Shown piece after piece: positions 18,559-28,406 of a DNA stretch of 64,000 nucleotides. Within the stretch, counting starts at the first letter, position 1. Every line of letters starts with the position of its first letter. Position numbers and translations under genes: made by a program. The notes under the pieces are model-generated. The model was not told the DNA's origin. It worked only from the letters and a program-made list of their open reading frames with translations, and searched no databases. The DNA comes from Candidatus Heimdallarchaeota archaeon (GTDB lineage: Archaea; Asgardarchaeota; Heimdallarchaeia; Heimdallarchaeales; Heimdallarchaeaceae): positions 154,617 through 218,616 of the forward strand of contig JAHLWR010000004.1 in the NCBI GenBank assembly GCA_019057815.1. The letters are read 5' to 3'.

Positions 18559-19320
18559 ATGACTAAACTGTATACAAAATATGCCAAAATCTATCATGAG
18601 ATGTATCAATCTATTTTTGATTATGAAGAAGATTTCAAGTTGTTTCATAAGATATTAGAGAAATCAAACTGTAAGAAAATACTGGAATTGGGGTGTGGGA
18701 GTGGTAATTTAGCTCCTTATTTCACAAAGGCTGGTTATGATTATACTGGTTTAGATATTGCAGAGGAAATGTTGGACATTGCCAAAAAACTAAATCCTAA
18801 AACCTCTTTCGTCTATGGAGATATGAGAAATTTAGATCTAAGAGAATCCTATGAAGCGATTATTATAACAGGACGATCTTTTTGTTACATGACAACAAAT
18901 GATGATGTTATGAGAGCTCTATCGTCAATTAATCAAGCTTTAGCTGAAAATGGATGGCTAATTTTCGATAACTTTAATGCTAATATTATTTTTTTAGATT
19001 TCCAAGAAAAAATGTTCCACGAAAGTAGATATGGAAATCGCTACTACAAAAGAACGAGCAATACAAGAATGACATTAGAGCATGGTTGGACATGGGATTG
19101 GCATGCCATTTATGAAGTAGAGGAAGATGGAAAAAAGGAAACTTTTGAGGATAATACAATTCTAAGAGCCTTTACTGAGGATGAGTTGGGATTATATCTT
19201 AAAATGAATGGTTTCAAAATTGGAGAAGTAATACGAGAGGATCCAGGAATAGTGATTGTTGCTCAAAAATCAGAAATAAAGCAAACAGTAGCAAGAAAAC
19301 AATATTTTCGCTTACGTTGA
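18559..19320 (+). CDS. Class I SAM-dependent methyltransferase
   Basis: The 253-aa soluble protein has SAM motif I ILELGCGSGNLAPYF (residues about 38-52), motif II YTGLDIAEEML, and FVYGDMRNLDL preceding a strand. The C-terminal half (GWTWDWHAIYEVEEDG, NTILRAFTEDEL) resembles small-molecule methyltransferases of the Methyltransf_25/11 type. The ATG at 18559 is preferred over upstream TTG codons. Substrate unknown. It is convergent with SerRS and divergent from ltaE. Confidence 0.85.
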   Translation: MTKLYTKYAKIYHEMYQSIFDYEEDFKLFHKILEKSNCKKILELGCGSGNLAPYFTKAGYDYTGLDIAEEMLDIAKKLNPKTSFVYGDMRNLDLRESYEAIIITGRSFCYMTTNDDVMRALSSINQALAENGWLIFDNFNANIIFLDFQEKMFHESRYGNRYYKRTSNTRMTLEHGWTWDWHAIYEVEEDGKKETFEDNTILRAFTEDELGLYLKMNGFKIGEVIREDPGIVIVAQKSEIKQTVARKQYFRLR

Positions 19321-19347
19321 AATAAGTAGATAAAAAGAAGTAAAAAG

Positions 19348-20898
19348 TTAAAGAAACTTAATCGGTTCTGGTATCTCATCCACATATTTAAGGAAACTTT
19401 CAGGCCAATTTTTCCTATCTAGTCCTTTTTGAGCAATAAATGCTGTAAGGATTCTCTCGAAAGATCCTCCACCACATCCAGACCACAATTCTATGTTTCC
19501 TTCAGCTTTTACTGTGAATCCTTTAGGATATTTATGACCAATGATAGAGATGTTTTGTATCTCTAACCATTCACTATCTTCTCTTGAACCTCTGTAAGGC
19601 ATATAGGTTTCGTAGTCAATTGTTCCTACAATCAATTCATCTTCAACACTTGTTTCACCTTGAGAAGCTTGTTCAAGCCACCAAGGCATAACTCTTGCTT
19701 CTCGAACTTCAAGTTCCAGAACTTTTTCAAACACTTCTCTTATTTTATATCTGGTTTCAACACCTATTTTCTTGACTTGTTCGGGAGATCCAATAAACAA
19801 TGTCTCAATTCTATGTAGTTCATCTACTCTTTCAAAACCAAAAGCTGAACCTGATTCGTAACGATATGTGGGACCACTCCAATCATAAATTTTGATTGGG
19901 AGGCTTTCTTTTGCTAAAGTCTTACCTTGTAACCAAGGCCAGAAAGGTGGACATTGGGCATAGGAGAGACCACCAATAGGAGCTGTGATTTTATCGGACA
20001 GCTTCTCTGCTGGTATCGTCTTAGTTATCTTTATGAAATCAGCTATTTCTTCAAATAACTCAGGATTTGCTTCCTTAGGTTGAACAACAAAATATGGTTC
20101 GAATCCTCCTTGATAAAGCCCCTCTGCATGGCCTGATCTCAACCAGACAGACCAATCAACAAGTTTAGGAATCATCATCTGATGAAAGCATAGCGGCTGA
20201 TAAACTACATCTACCATTATTTTCTTTACAGCTTCTGCAAGAGTTGTGATAGAAGGTGAAAGAATCCATTGATTACGATAATTTGTACGATGAATCCAGT
20301 TAGCTTTTTGGAGTAGTGTTGTAGGGTTATCATCTGTATAAAGTTCTCTTTCACCGGAATACCAGACTATTTCATGATGTTCTTTTTTTGCACCATGCAT
20401 TTGTTTAGAGATTTTTTCACTTACAAGTTTTATTATTCTTTCAACTGCTCCTTTTTCAATGAAATCTTCCTCCATCTTAGGATCAATTGTAATTAAAGCT
20501 ATTTTTTTACCTTTAACCTCTTTGAACTCTATTGACTCGGTTAGAGGAAGAGAGAAAGCGCTTTCAGGTATAGTTTCAATTTCAGTTTCAATAACATATT
20601 TAATGAATTCAAAACCTCTTACTCCAACTCGAAATTTCTTACCTATAGCTGGACCAAGTTGTTTACGGATTCTCAAAATAGCTACATGAGGAGAAATAGA
20701 GTTGTCTGAAGAAATATCTATTTTTAATTTCATATCTCCAATTTTCCATTTTTCGATTTTGAACTTGCCTTCTTCTTTAGTTTGATTGATTTTTGATGTA
20801 AAATCATTAAAGAATTTAGTGAGTTCTTCTTCACTTTCAGAAGGTAAAGTTCCACTAAGGATAAAGGATGCTTCTAGATATTGTTTCATTATTGTCAT
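19348..20898 (-). CDS. serS: Type-2 (methanogen-type) seryl-tRNA synthetase
   Basis: The 516-aa protein matches the rare archaeal SerRS rather than the common bacterial/eukaryotic form. The N-terminal 160 residues are a beta-sheet/helix tRNA-binding domain instead of the long coiled coil. The class II core carries the three residues known to bind zinc in this type: Cys in YAQCPPFWPW, Glu in GFERVDELHRIE and Cys in LWSGCGGGSFERIL. It charges tRNA-Ser with serine. No other synthetase is in the window. This form was described mainly in methanogens, so its presence in a lineage without visible methanogenesis genes is of evolutionary interest. Confidence 0.9.
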   Translation of the reverse strand: MTIMKQYLEASFILSGTLPSESEEELTKFFNDFTSKINQTKEEGKFKIEKWKIGDMKLKIDISSDNSISPHVAILRIRKQLGPAIGKKFRVGVRGFEFIKYVIETEIETIPESAFSLPLTESIEFKEVKGKKIALITIDPKMEEDFIEKGAVERIIKLVSEKISKQMHGAKKEHHEIVWYSGERELYTDDNPTTLLQKANWIHRTNYRNQWILSPSITTLAEAVKKIMVDVVYQPLCFHQMMIPKLVDWSVWLRSGHAEGLYQGGFEPYFVVQPKEANPELFEEIADFIKITKTIPAEKLSDKITAPIGGLSYAQCPPFWPWLQGKTLAKESLPIKIYDWSGPTYRYESGSAFGFERVDELHRIETLFIGSPEQVKKIGVETRYKIREVFEKVLELEVREARVMPWWLEQASQGETSVEDELIVGTIDYETYMPYRGSREDSEWLEIQNISIIGHKYPKGFTVKAEGNIELWSGCGGGSFERILTAFIAQKGLDRKNWPESFLKYVDEIPEPIKFL

Positions 20899-20940
20899 TC
20901 TAGAATAATTTATAGCTATTTTAACTGTTATGGCAGAAGT

Positions 20941-20960
20941 CCCATTACTTTAGGTGGGGG
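20941..20960 (+). other. Possible end of an IS200/IS605-family element
   Basis: CCCATTACTTTAGGTGGGGG can fold as CCCA/TGGG around an A/T-rich loop and is followed by ATGAATGC. Similar CCC...ACTTTAG...GGG(A)TGAAT sequences occur at ends of archaeal IS605-type elements. It lies 73 bases before a TnpB fragment. Confidence 0.4.
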
Positions 20961-21033
20961 ATGAATGCTAGATGGTTTACTTTAGTATAGAATCAGCTTT
21001 TTATACTGAAAAAAGAACTAAGAGGATGAACTT

Positions 21034-21240
21034 ATGCTAACCTACAAAGTGCAACTGTACCCTAGTAAACAGCAACAAGCAAAATTCATTGAACAGTTGG
21101 ATATTTGTAGAAAACTCTATAATAAACTATTAGAAGAGTACAAGAAAGCGCGAGAGAAGGGAGAAAAAATCACACAGATCAAAACTCAATTTTTTATAGT
21201 TTCACTAAAAAACAACTCTATGCCTGAATTGAAGGAGCGT
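21034..21240 (+). pseudogene. TnpB (IS200/IS605-family) N-terminal fragment
   Basis: About 69 codons encode the start of a TnpB/OrfB protein: YKVQLYPSKQQQAKFIEQLD, then CRKLYNKLLEEYKKA, the helix-turn-helix opening of the family. The match ends near ELKERF, where it runs into the 3' end of the opposite-strand ABC ATPase. The RuvC catalytic and zinc-finger domains (roughly 300 residues) are absent, so it cannot act as a nuclease. AGAGGATG before the ATG is a leftover ribosome site. The junction suggests that a deletion or rearrangement joined the element to ABC system B. Confidence 0.75.
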
Positions 21241-21241
21241 T

Positions 21242-22993
21242 TCAATGGTTATTGCTCTTTTTTTTGTCTTTTTCAGTTCTTAAATAGTCCATTATAACAT
21301 CCTTGAGATAATCTTCTGTTACTCTAACATCACTTACGAACTTTCCATCATCCATCATTAAATGACGAAAACCTGGTCGAAGTAGAGTCAAGTCATGAGA
21401 GCATATTATCATTGTTGTTTTATGAAGTTTAACTGTGTTTATTAGAAGATCAACAATTATCCTAGCTAATTCGCTATCAACGTTGGCTGTGGGTTCATCT
21501 GCTAGAAGTATAGGAGTATATCTATTCAAAGCGACTGCAAGGCTTACTCTTTGCATTTCACCTGAAGAAAGTTCATCAGGGTAGTATTGAAACTTATGGT
21601 CAATCATACATTGTTTAGCTGTTTCTATAGCGATATCTTTATTGAATCTAGATTTCAAGAAGAGAAATGGAATAATCATATTATCTCTAACAGATATAGG
21701 ACTGAATAGATTGGATAATTGTGTGATAAAAGCAATGTTCTTTAATCTGAAATCTGCTCTAGCATCGTCATCTTCCTCTCCTAGCTCAAAACCATTTATT
21801 TTGATAGTTCCTTCATTTTGCTTTAAGAGTCCGGCTAGAAGATTCATGAAAGTAGTTTTACCTACTCCTGAAGGTCCAGAAATAAAGATGAAATCACCTT
21901 GGTTAACAGTTAGATTCATCTCTTTCAAGACAAGATGAAATCCTGCTTCTGATTGATAACCTTTCGTTAACTCTCTTATTTCTATAATTGGTTTTGTATC
22001 TTTAGTTGGTTCAAATATTCTGCTGAACAAGTGTTTAACATCGTCATATTGAGTACCTTTTTCTTCTAGTATTTGTTCATCTTCTGACGTGACCAAAGAT
22101 TCAAAGATTTCTTCTCTATTATAGTTTTCAGGATTCCACATAATAGCTAGCTTTCTAGAAGGGTGGACTTCAAATTCAGCAGTAGATCTTATAGCAATAG
22201 CTGCTCTAACTGTATCAGGAATACGAACAAGATTTGAGCTGTCAACATGGACTTTCTTTAAACTAGAAGCACCATGTAAAAAGTCAAGTTCTTTTTTGCT
22301 AGAATCTTTTTGGATACCAACAAGGCGACCGTCCTGAATTAGGTAGCTTTTCTCAAAAACGTTTCGGAACCTAATGTCATGGGTGACTACAAGAACTGTT
22401 TTTCCTGTTTCTCTATTGATATTTCTCATGCTTTCAATAACGTCCAGAGTATTTTTTGTATCTAGCTGACCTGTGGGTTCGTCCGCCAGAAGTAATGGAT
22501 TATCATGTTTAGCTAATGCTGTACCTATGCTTAGTCTTATAGCTTCCCCTCCTGAGATTTTAGTTACTTTATTATCTTTTACATGCGAAAGATTGAGGAT
22601 TTCTAGTATCTCTTTTACTTCTTTTTTTGCTTCCTCTCTAGGTTGGTAAAACATCTTCTTTAACATTAGCAGATTCTCCTCTACAGTTAATCTAGCAAAG
22701 ATATTTCTACCTACGAATTGGTTGACCATACCGATATTCTCGAATCTGAATTGTCTTCTTTCTTTATCTGTCATCAAATCTAGTCTTTGATTGTTTACAG
22801 TTATCATACCACCTGATGGAGTGTCATTTCCTGATAGTAAGTTAGTTAAAGTGGTTTTTCCAGCACCTGAAGGACCAATGATGGAGACTAACTCTCCTTC
22901 ATTTATGGTCATATTTATTCCTCTTAGAGCAGGTACTCTATACTCTGTGACCGGATCATAATATATCTTCATTACATCAACACATTCTAACAT
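21242..22993 (-). CDS. ABC transporter double ATPase subunit B
   Basis: The 583-aa protein is a close paralogue of the system A ATPase, with the same two-domain plan. Domain 1 has GPSGAGKTT, ISGGEAIRLSIG, LLLADEPTGQLD and VVTHD. Domain 2 has GPSGVGKTT, LSSGEMQRVSLA, ILLADEPTANVD and CSHD. The N terminus is also matched (YYDPVTEYRVPALRG versus FHDPVTDYKVPALRG). ATG 22993 is preferred over GTG 23002 because of GGAGTGA just upstream, exactly as in system A. It follows its permease by 5 bases. The 3' end abuts the TnpB remnant but the reading frame is complete. Confidence 0.9.
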   Translation of the reverse strand: MLECVDVMKIYYDPVTEYRVPALRGINMTINEGELVSIIGPSGAGKTTLTNLLSGNDTPSGGMITVNNQRLDLMTDKERRQFRFENIGMVNQFVGRNIFARLTVEENLLMLKKMFYQPREEAKKEVKEILEILNLSHVKDNKVTKISGGEAIRLSIGTALAKHDNPLLLADEPTGQLDTKNTLDVIESMRNINRETGKTVLVVTHDIRFRNVFEKSYLIQDGRLVGIQKDSSKKELDFLHGASSLKKVHVDSSNLVRIPDTVRAAIAIRSTAEFEVHPSRKLAIMWNPENYNREEIFESLVTSEDEQILEEKGTQYDDVKHLFSRIFEPTKDTKPIIEIRELTKGYQSEAGFHLVLKEMNLTVNQGDFIFISGPSGVGKTTFMNLLAGLLKQNEGTIKINGFELGEEDDDARADFRLKNIAFITQLSNLFSPISVRDNMIIPFLFLKSRFNKDIAIETAKQCMIDHKFQYYPDELSSGEMQRVSLAVALNRYTPILLADEPTANVDSELARIIVDLLINTVKLHKTTMIICSHDLTLLRPGFRHLMMDDGKFVSDVRVTEDYLKDVIMDYLRTEKDKKKSNNH

Positions 22994-22998
22994 TTTTT

Positions 22999-25900
22999 TC
23001 ACTCCAAATTCTGTGGTTGATATCTTGCGAAATTAGTTTTAAATGTCGTATAATACAATGTGTAAAACAACACAGGCGCTATAACGAAACACATTATTAT
23101 TCCTATGAGTGGTACCTTTATGACGTAATTTATTCCTTCATAGAAATATACATTTATCATATAGAGAAAGATTTGCATTAGACCAAAACCAGCTGCTGTT
23201 CCAATAGCTAATCCTGGCAATAGTCCTGCAATAAAAATCTCTAAAGCTGTCATCCTTATTATTCGCTTTTTTGATATTCCCATTTTCATTAATTTGTCAT
23301 ATTTAGCAGCTCTTCTTCCAAGAAGCTTAATTGGGTTCGTGACACTTATGAAAACTATTGCAGCTATACAAACTAATAGAGCAAAAACGAACTCTGCGAC
23401 TATTACTGAATAAAATGGGAATGTGTTAAATCGCATATCTTCTGCTTCTTCTTTAGCTGAAACGACTTTAATATCCCATCTTTCAGCGATTTCTTCTGCT
23501 AATTCCTTATGATTCTCAAATTCATCCTTTAGATTGATTAAAAGTCTGTCTCTATATGTACCTTTAATAGAATCGAAAGTTTCTTCCATTAAAACAAAAT
23601 TTTCTTGAGTCGTAACTAATGCATTTTTTCTTGAAATAACAGTTTCATCATAAGGACCATATGCGTGGAAAACTGGGAAGTAATCAAATTCACCAATTAT
23701 GTTGAATTCTACTCCTTCAGTAACAGAACCATCGTAGATGAATTTGAACTCATCGATGTCACCTTCTTTGTTCACAAATATTTGGAAAGGTTCTGAAACA
23801 AGCATTGATGTATTTTGTTTAAGAGTTGGTAGATCCGTCTCCCAATTCCGATACATCTTTTTCGGTATCCGATACGCTGTTTGTATGAAGTCGTCTATAT
23901 CGTCAATTGCGTAAATGTCAACACTTTTACCTTTGTATATAGTATCAATTAAGGAGACATTAGCAACACTTTCTACTTCAGGAAGAGATTTTATATAATT
24001 TAGAATCGTAATATTCTGGTCGTCCCAATACTTAACATAAAGATCGCTTCCTGCAGCGAAATAAGCATCTTTTTCATAATTATATTGGATTGTTATTGGG
24101 ACAACAAATGATGGGATTAGAATAGCAAAGATTGTTATGTAAGATAGGAAAATGTTATTGAAGAGTTCAACATCTGACCTTATTTCTACAAGTGAGAACG
24201 TTTTAATCGTCTTCCTTATTGCCCATAAAACCTTACTTAAAACAATCATGAAAATGTTGTGAATATCCTTTATTAGTAATCCAACTCCCAATAACAGGAT
24301 TAATATCCCTATTCCAGCCATATAGATAAATGACATCAGAATCGTTACTCCTTGAACAGGATCAAGTCTACCTTCAAGGAAGCTTCTTAGAAAAATAGCT
24401 CCAGCTACTATACCTCCACCGATTAGAATTAGTAAGAGTCTATTGCGTTTGATTTTCGTTAATAAACTTGAAAGTCTTCTTGGTACCTTTCTATCTTTAG
24501 TTTTTTTCCCTTTAGAAAGCTGTATAACTTTTGGCAGAGAAACTAAAACTAAAGAAAAGAAAGAAAATACCATAGCTAATTTTGCATAAGAAAAACTTAT
24601 TGAGTAAAATGTAGCTTTGAAGCTGAGTAAATTATCTATTTTTAGTAGTAATGGGACTAATATCATCGCCCCCCCTATTCCAATGAATGTTGCTATTAAT
24701 GATTCTGCGAATTTAAAAGATGTGTATTTTATTCCAATCTTGAAGATTGATTCACCTTTTGATTGTAAAATGTCAATCTCTTGCTCAAAGCTAGTAGTAA
24801 AAAGTTCGTTTGTTTCAAAAACAAGAAATATGGCCAGGAAAAGTACAGGTACAGCTAATATGTAAAATAAGAATTGTGAAGATGCTAGGTTAGGCTCGAA
24901 AATGTTAATTATCATTATGAATTCATTTTCTTGTGTCCACCATCCAGAAGGAGCAAATTTTAAAGAATGATAGTTTTCTAAAACTAAATTATTGACTTCA
25001 TTCTTCAAATAGGATATCTCATTTAGTTCTATAAGATTAAAATCGTAAATGAATTGAATATCAAGGGTTATCAATGTATTTAATGGTTCAATTTCAGAAA
25101 TACTATCGAAATATAAGTCATGGAAAGTGAAAGCACAAAACATTTTCTGAAGATCCTTTGAAATATCAAAGGGAACGTTGTTTTCAATACACAACTCCTT
25201 CAAGTCTACTGAATAAGTGTCAAATAGGCCTACTACAGTGAAGTTGGCATAAGTACTTCCTAAATGATAAATATAGTTGGTTCCCCAGCACGTGATATTT
25301 TCACCAACTCCTGTTTCCATGGAGATTGCGGTAGCATATGATAAGATAATTTCTCCTTTTTCTTCAGGAACTCTACCTTCGATAAGTAGACTCTCTATAA
25401 TTGGAAGATAATTGTCTGAAAGTCCAATGTAACTGCTTGTTTGAATAGTACTATAGAGAATGTCGCCAGTTAAAGTCATTGTTATTGACATTGAATATTC
25501 AAAACCTACAATCATCTTATCTAAGGTAACAGATTGTCTTGATATAGTCTCAAATACTTCGTTAAAAACCAATCCAGGAAAATCAGAAATAAAAGTTCCT
25601 TCTTGAGGGTGATATCTATTTTCATAAGGATAAAATACGCTTAATGAAGGCAAATTGTTACTAGTCAGATCTATTTGTTCAGTATATTCTATTAAGATAT
25701 TTTGTTGTTTTGAATCAAATAGAATCACGCTGGTAATTATAATAATTGACAAAACTGATAAACCTAATATACTAACCAAATAACGTCTTTTATTAGCTTT
25801 AAAAAGTATAAAAAGCGTTGTAAAGAAATTAAAAATAAAAAGCCAAAAGTTTAACGCAACAAGTTTTGCTTTTTTTGTATTTTGGTAAACTGGTCTAGTT

Positions 25901-27318
25901 AAGAATTTCTTTATATTTGCATATATTTTGTTTATCCACTTGAAAAAGATCAAGTAAATCAAACCTAAGCTTACAATAACTATTGTCAAAGGCATTCCAG
26001 CTTTTTGCCAGAATAATGAAAAAGCAGTCAATTTCTCAATGTAGTAGTAAATTGCTTTTTCTGGCAAATCTAAAGGTAAATTGCTAGTGATAAGAAATGA
26101 AATATAACTGGTATTATAGAATAAAGGTTCATCTAAATATGACTTGGATAATAGAGTTGTTCTACAAAAGACATAAGATTCTTGATTCCTCCAATCCATT
26201 GAAAAAGAACTAAAAATATCTCCTGGGACAGCGTGGGAGAGAGAAATTAACTCTTTCGAAATGTCTGTTTGATTAGCTTTTACGATTACTATGTCAGCAC
26301 TATATTCCTTATTTGAAAAGAAGTTTTCATAACTCATATACGGACCAGAGCTTATTCCTACGTATGTGTTGTTACCTAAAGTTTGTAGTTGTATGTCTAG
26401 ATATTTATAAACCCCTATATCGATTTCTTTAAACATAGCAAAACTGACATCTGATTCAATAGGAAACACACATGAATAGAGTTTCCCATTTCTCAAAAGA
26501 ACATAATGACCCATTTCTTTGTCATCAATATCTAACAAAGTGTCGAATTCTCCTTCAGTGGAAAACCATTGACTCACTATGGTATTCTCTTCTTGCGATG
26601 TTCTGATGATTGTGTGATTCCTAAATCCTTCTCCTCCCCCTGTCAATAGAAAGAATGCATAGACCGTTCCATTTACCCAGAAGATTTTTTGGAGATTGGG
26701 ATAATCTATAAGGATTTTCCAACTATCCTCTTCGATGTTTGAAGGACCTTTTATTGAGAAATGCCATACCCGCACATAAGTCCGCTCTGAAAGCATGCTG
26801 TAAGGTACACTCTCCCCAATTATTAGATGAAAATCTTCTGCATTTTTATACATCCAAAAATTAAGTGTTTGCCATCGGGGATTAGTAGCGAAAATAGGCG
26901 TGACTTCTCCTCCAGAACTGTAAGTCCAAGTGTAAATTTTGAAGTCATAATATGCTGTGCTTCCTCTATAAGCAAAAATCAGTTGAACTCCATCATCGAC
27001 ATCTGAAACTTCGAAGATTTCTTCAACATATTCTTCTTTAACAACTAAGTGTGTCTGGTTACCATGAACATGATAAATAACAAAAGTACCATTTTCATAC
27101 CTAACTTGAACAAAAAGGTGAAGAGCATTTCTGTCATCAAGAATTGTCTTGGTCTGAATTTTTGTAATAGTTAGTTCTTGCTCAAGGAGAAAATAAACTT
27201 GTTCGTTTTCAGCATAATCCTCTTGTATTGATGAATGAACGATAAAATCATTTGTAGCAACTATAGAAAAAGTGAACAATAGTAGAATGCTTAAGACTAG
27301 TAACTTTCGCTTTATCAC
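22999..27318 (-). CDS. ABC transporter permease B, FtsX/MacB type with large extracellular sensor-like domain
   Basis: The 1,439-aa product has the same architecture as permease A: signal-like N terminus, about 400-residue external beta-rich domain, TM helices, a MacB-like domain, an FtsX block, a second external domain and a final FtsX block. Matching landmarks are LFETNELFTTSFEQEI versus LFEVNELFGSSFKQEI, SLVEIRSDVELFNN versus SLVDVRSDINLFNN, and the shared terminal NLE. The external N-terminal region has diverged far more than the membrane regions, which suggests the two copies recognise different ligands. The start is GTG with a TATA box 27 bases upstream. Confidence 0.8.
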   Translation of the reverse strand: MIKRKLLVLSILLLFTFSIVATNDFIVHSSIQEDYAENEQVYFLLEQELTITKIQTKTILDDRNALHLFVQVRYENGTFVIYHVHGNQTHLVVKEEYVEEIFEVSDVDDGVQLIFAYRGSTAYYDFKIYTWTYSSGGEVTPIFATNPRWQTLNFWMYKNAEDFHLIIGESVPYSMLSERTYVRVWHFSIKGPSNIEEDSWKILIDYPNLQKIFWVNGTVYAFFLLTGGGEGFRNHTIIRTSQEENTIVSQWFSTEGEFDTLLDIDDKEMGHYVLLRNGKLYSCVFPIESDVSFAMFKEIDIGVYKYLDIQLQTLGNNTYVGISSGPYMSYENFFSNKEYSADIVIVKANQTDISKELISLSHAVPGDIFSSFSMDWRNQESYVFCRTTLLSKSYLDEPLFYNTSYISFLITSNLPLDLPEKAIYYYIEKLTAFSLFWQKAGMPLTIVIVSLGLIYLIFFKWINKIYANIKKFLTRPVYQNTKKAKLVALNFWLFIFNFFTTLFILFKANKRRYLVSILGLSVLSIIIITSVILFDSKQQNILIEYTEQIDLTSNNLPSLSVFYPYENRYHPQEGTFISDFPGLVFNEVFETISRQSVTLDKMIVGFEYSMSITMTLTGDILYSTIQTSSYIGLSDNYLPIIESLLIEGRVPEEKGEIILSYATAISMETGVGENITCWGTNYIYHLGSTYANFTVVGLFDTYSVDLKELCIENNVPFDISKDLQKMFCAFTFHDLYFDSISEIEPLNTLITLDIQFIYDFNLIELNEISYLKNEVNNLVLENYHSLKFAPSGWWTQENEFIMIINIFEPNLASSQFLFYILAVPVLFLAIFLVFETNELFTTSFEQEIDILQSKGESIFKIGIKYTSFKFAESLIATFIGIGGAMILVPLLLKIDNLLSFKATFYSISFSYAKLAMVFSFFSLVLVSLPKVIQLSKGKKTKDRKVPRRLSSLLTKIKRNRLLLILIGGGIVAGAIFLRSFLEGRLDPVQGVTILMSFIYMAGIGILILLLGVGLLIKDIHNIFMIVLSKVLWAIRKTIKTFSLVEIRSDVELFNNIFLSYITIFAILIPSFVVPITIQYNYEKDAYFAAGSDLYVKYWDDQNITILNYIKSLPEVESVANVSLIDTIYKGKSVDIYAIDDIDDFIQTAYRIPKKMYRNWETDLPTLKQNTSMLVSEPFQIFVNKEGDIDEFKFIYDGSVTEGVEFNIIGEFDYFPVFHAYGPYDETVISRKNALVTTQENFVLMEETFDSIKGTYRDRLLINLKDEFENHKELAEEIAERWDIKVVSAKEEAEDMRFNTFPFYSVIVAEFVFALLVCIAAIVFISVTNPIKLLGRRAAKYDKLMKMGISKKRIIRMTALEIFIAGLLPGLAIGTAAGFGLMQIFLYMINVYFYEGINYVIKVPLIGIIMCFVIAPVLFYTLYYTTFKTNFARYQPQNLE

Positions 27319-27340
27319 GTTTTTATGATTATTGAACTAC

Positions 27341-27350
27341 TTATATATTT
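27341..27350 (-). promoter_or_regulatory. TATA box of ABC system B
   Basis: AAATATATAA on the minus strand is centred 27 bases before the GTG start at 27318, consistent with a leaderless transcript. Confidence 0.6.
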
Positions 27351-27368
27351 ATCGTGCCTTGATGTTTA

Positions 27369-27470
27369 AAGTTTTGAGAATAGGTATTCTGAAATATTGA
27401 TGCTTCAGTCGTTAAAACTTGATTTTTAACCGAAAATGCTTGTTAAACACTTCAAGTTTTGAGAATAGGT
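27369..27470. repeat. Pair of 17-bp direct repeats upstream of ABC system B
   Basis: AAGTTTTGAGAATAGGT occurs at 27369-27385 and again at 27454-27470, 85 bases apart, in the 248-base gap between ABC system B and the VTT gene. They may be regulatory sites or remnants of a small duplication; nothing else was seen in this gap. Confidence 0.7.
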
Positions 27471-27566
27471 TCATAATTTTTTTGTTGAAAAAAGTTCCGA
27501 AGTGATGATTGTAAGAAATTAAAATTAAAATAGAAGAGCTAAAATTTGTTGATCAACAAACTGATA

Positions 27567-28406
27567 TTAGCTTTCCTTTTCTTGTATTTTGTCTTTTTCA
27601 GACTCTTTCGTCATCCTTTTTGAAAGAAAACTGGCTAGTGCTAACATTATGATTAAAACCCCAAATATAATGTAAAATATGAGGTTAAACTGCCCAGCAG
27701 CAGCTTCAAATTGTTCTGGACTCAAACTAGCTATATAATCCGGAGAATGACCATCCAATAATTGGACACCAAAGAATGAATAAAATATTGCACGGGGAAT
27801 AGATCCAATAAATGTTGCAAGCGTGTATTGTTTCCATTTTAGATTCGATATGCCTGCAGCGTAAGATACTGGATCAAACATGATTATGGGAACAGCTCTT
27901 CCTACAATTATAGCCCATATCCCCCATTTTTCAATCCATATATCCATAAACAAAATGAAACGATCAGCAAAACCAACATATTCACCAGTAGCTTCTAAAA
28001 TAGGTCTTCCACCTTTATTGGAAAGGTAGTATGTGACTAATCCACTTAATAAGGAACCAACTGTTCCTATTATCACACCAGGCCATAATCCAAAAATCAT
28101 TCCTCCAGACAACAATATCAACTCTGAAGGGATAGGAACTATTAAACTTTGTAAAATCATTATACCTAAAAATACGATATAAGCCCAAAACCCAATCTCT
28201 AGTAAAGGAAGAATGAAGTAATCTTTAACTATTGTAAATAAAAATGTTTTATCTATAAATGTTAAAACTAAAACTGCTATAGAAATAATGACTATTAATA
28301 CAAAAGCACTTACAGCAATAATCTTTTTTTTCGTCCAAGAAACTTTCTTTCGACCTGCAGAAGTTCTTTTTTCTTCAACTATAGAATCTGTTTGTGATTC
28401 AGGCAT
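27567..28406 (-). CDS. VTT/DedA-family (TVP38/TMEM64-like) membrane protein
   Basis: The 279-aa protein has a basic N terminus and a first TM (residues about 27-50). The VTT core follows, with the signature VPIPSELILLSGGMIFG and a Gly-rich SLLSGLVTYYLSNKGGRPI, then further TM helices (to about 258) and a charged tail. VTT proteins include bacterial DedA and eukaryotic TMEM41B/VMP1, implicated in lipid scrambling or flotillin-like membrane homeostasis. It is divergently oriented to the HEAT gene at 28549. Confidence 0.85.
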   Translation of the reverse strand: MPESQTDSIVEEKRTSAGRKKVSWTKKKIIAVSAFVLIVIISIAVLVLTFIDKTFLFTIVKDYFILPLLEIGFWAYIVFLGIMILQSLIVPIPSELILLSGGMIFGLWPGVIIGTVGSLLSGLVTYYLSNKGGRPILEATGEYVGFADRFILFMDIWIEKWGIWAIIVGRAVPIIMFDPVSYAAGISNLKWKQYTLATFIGSIPRAIFYSFFGVQLLDGHSPDYIASLSPEQFEAAAGQFNLIFYIIFGVLIIMLALASFLSKRMTKESEKDKIQEKES

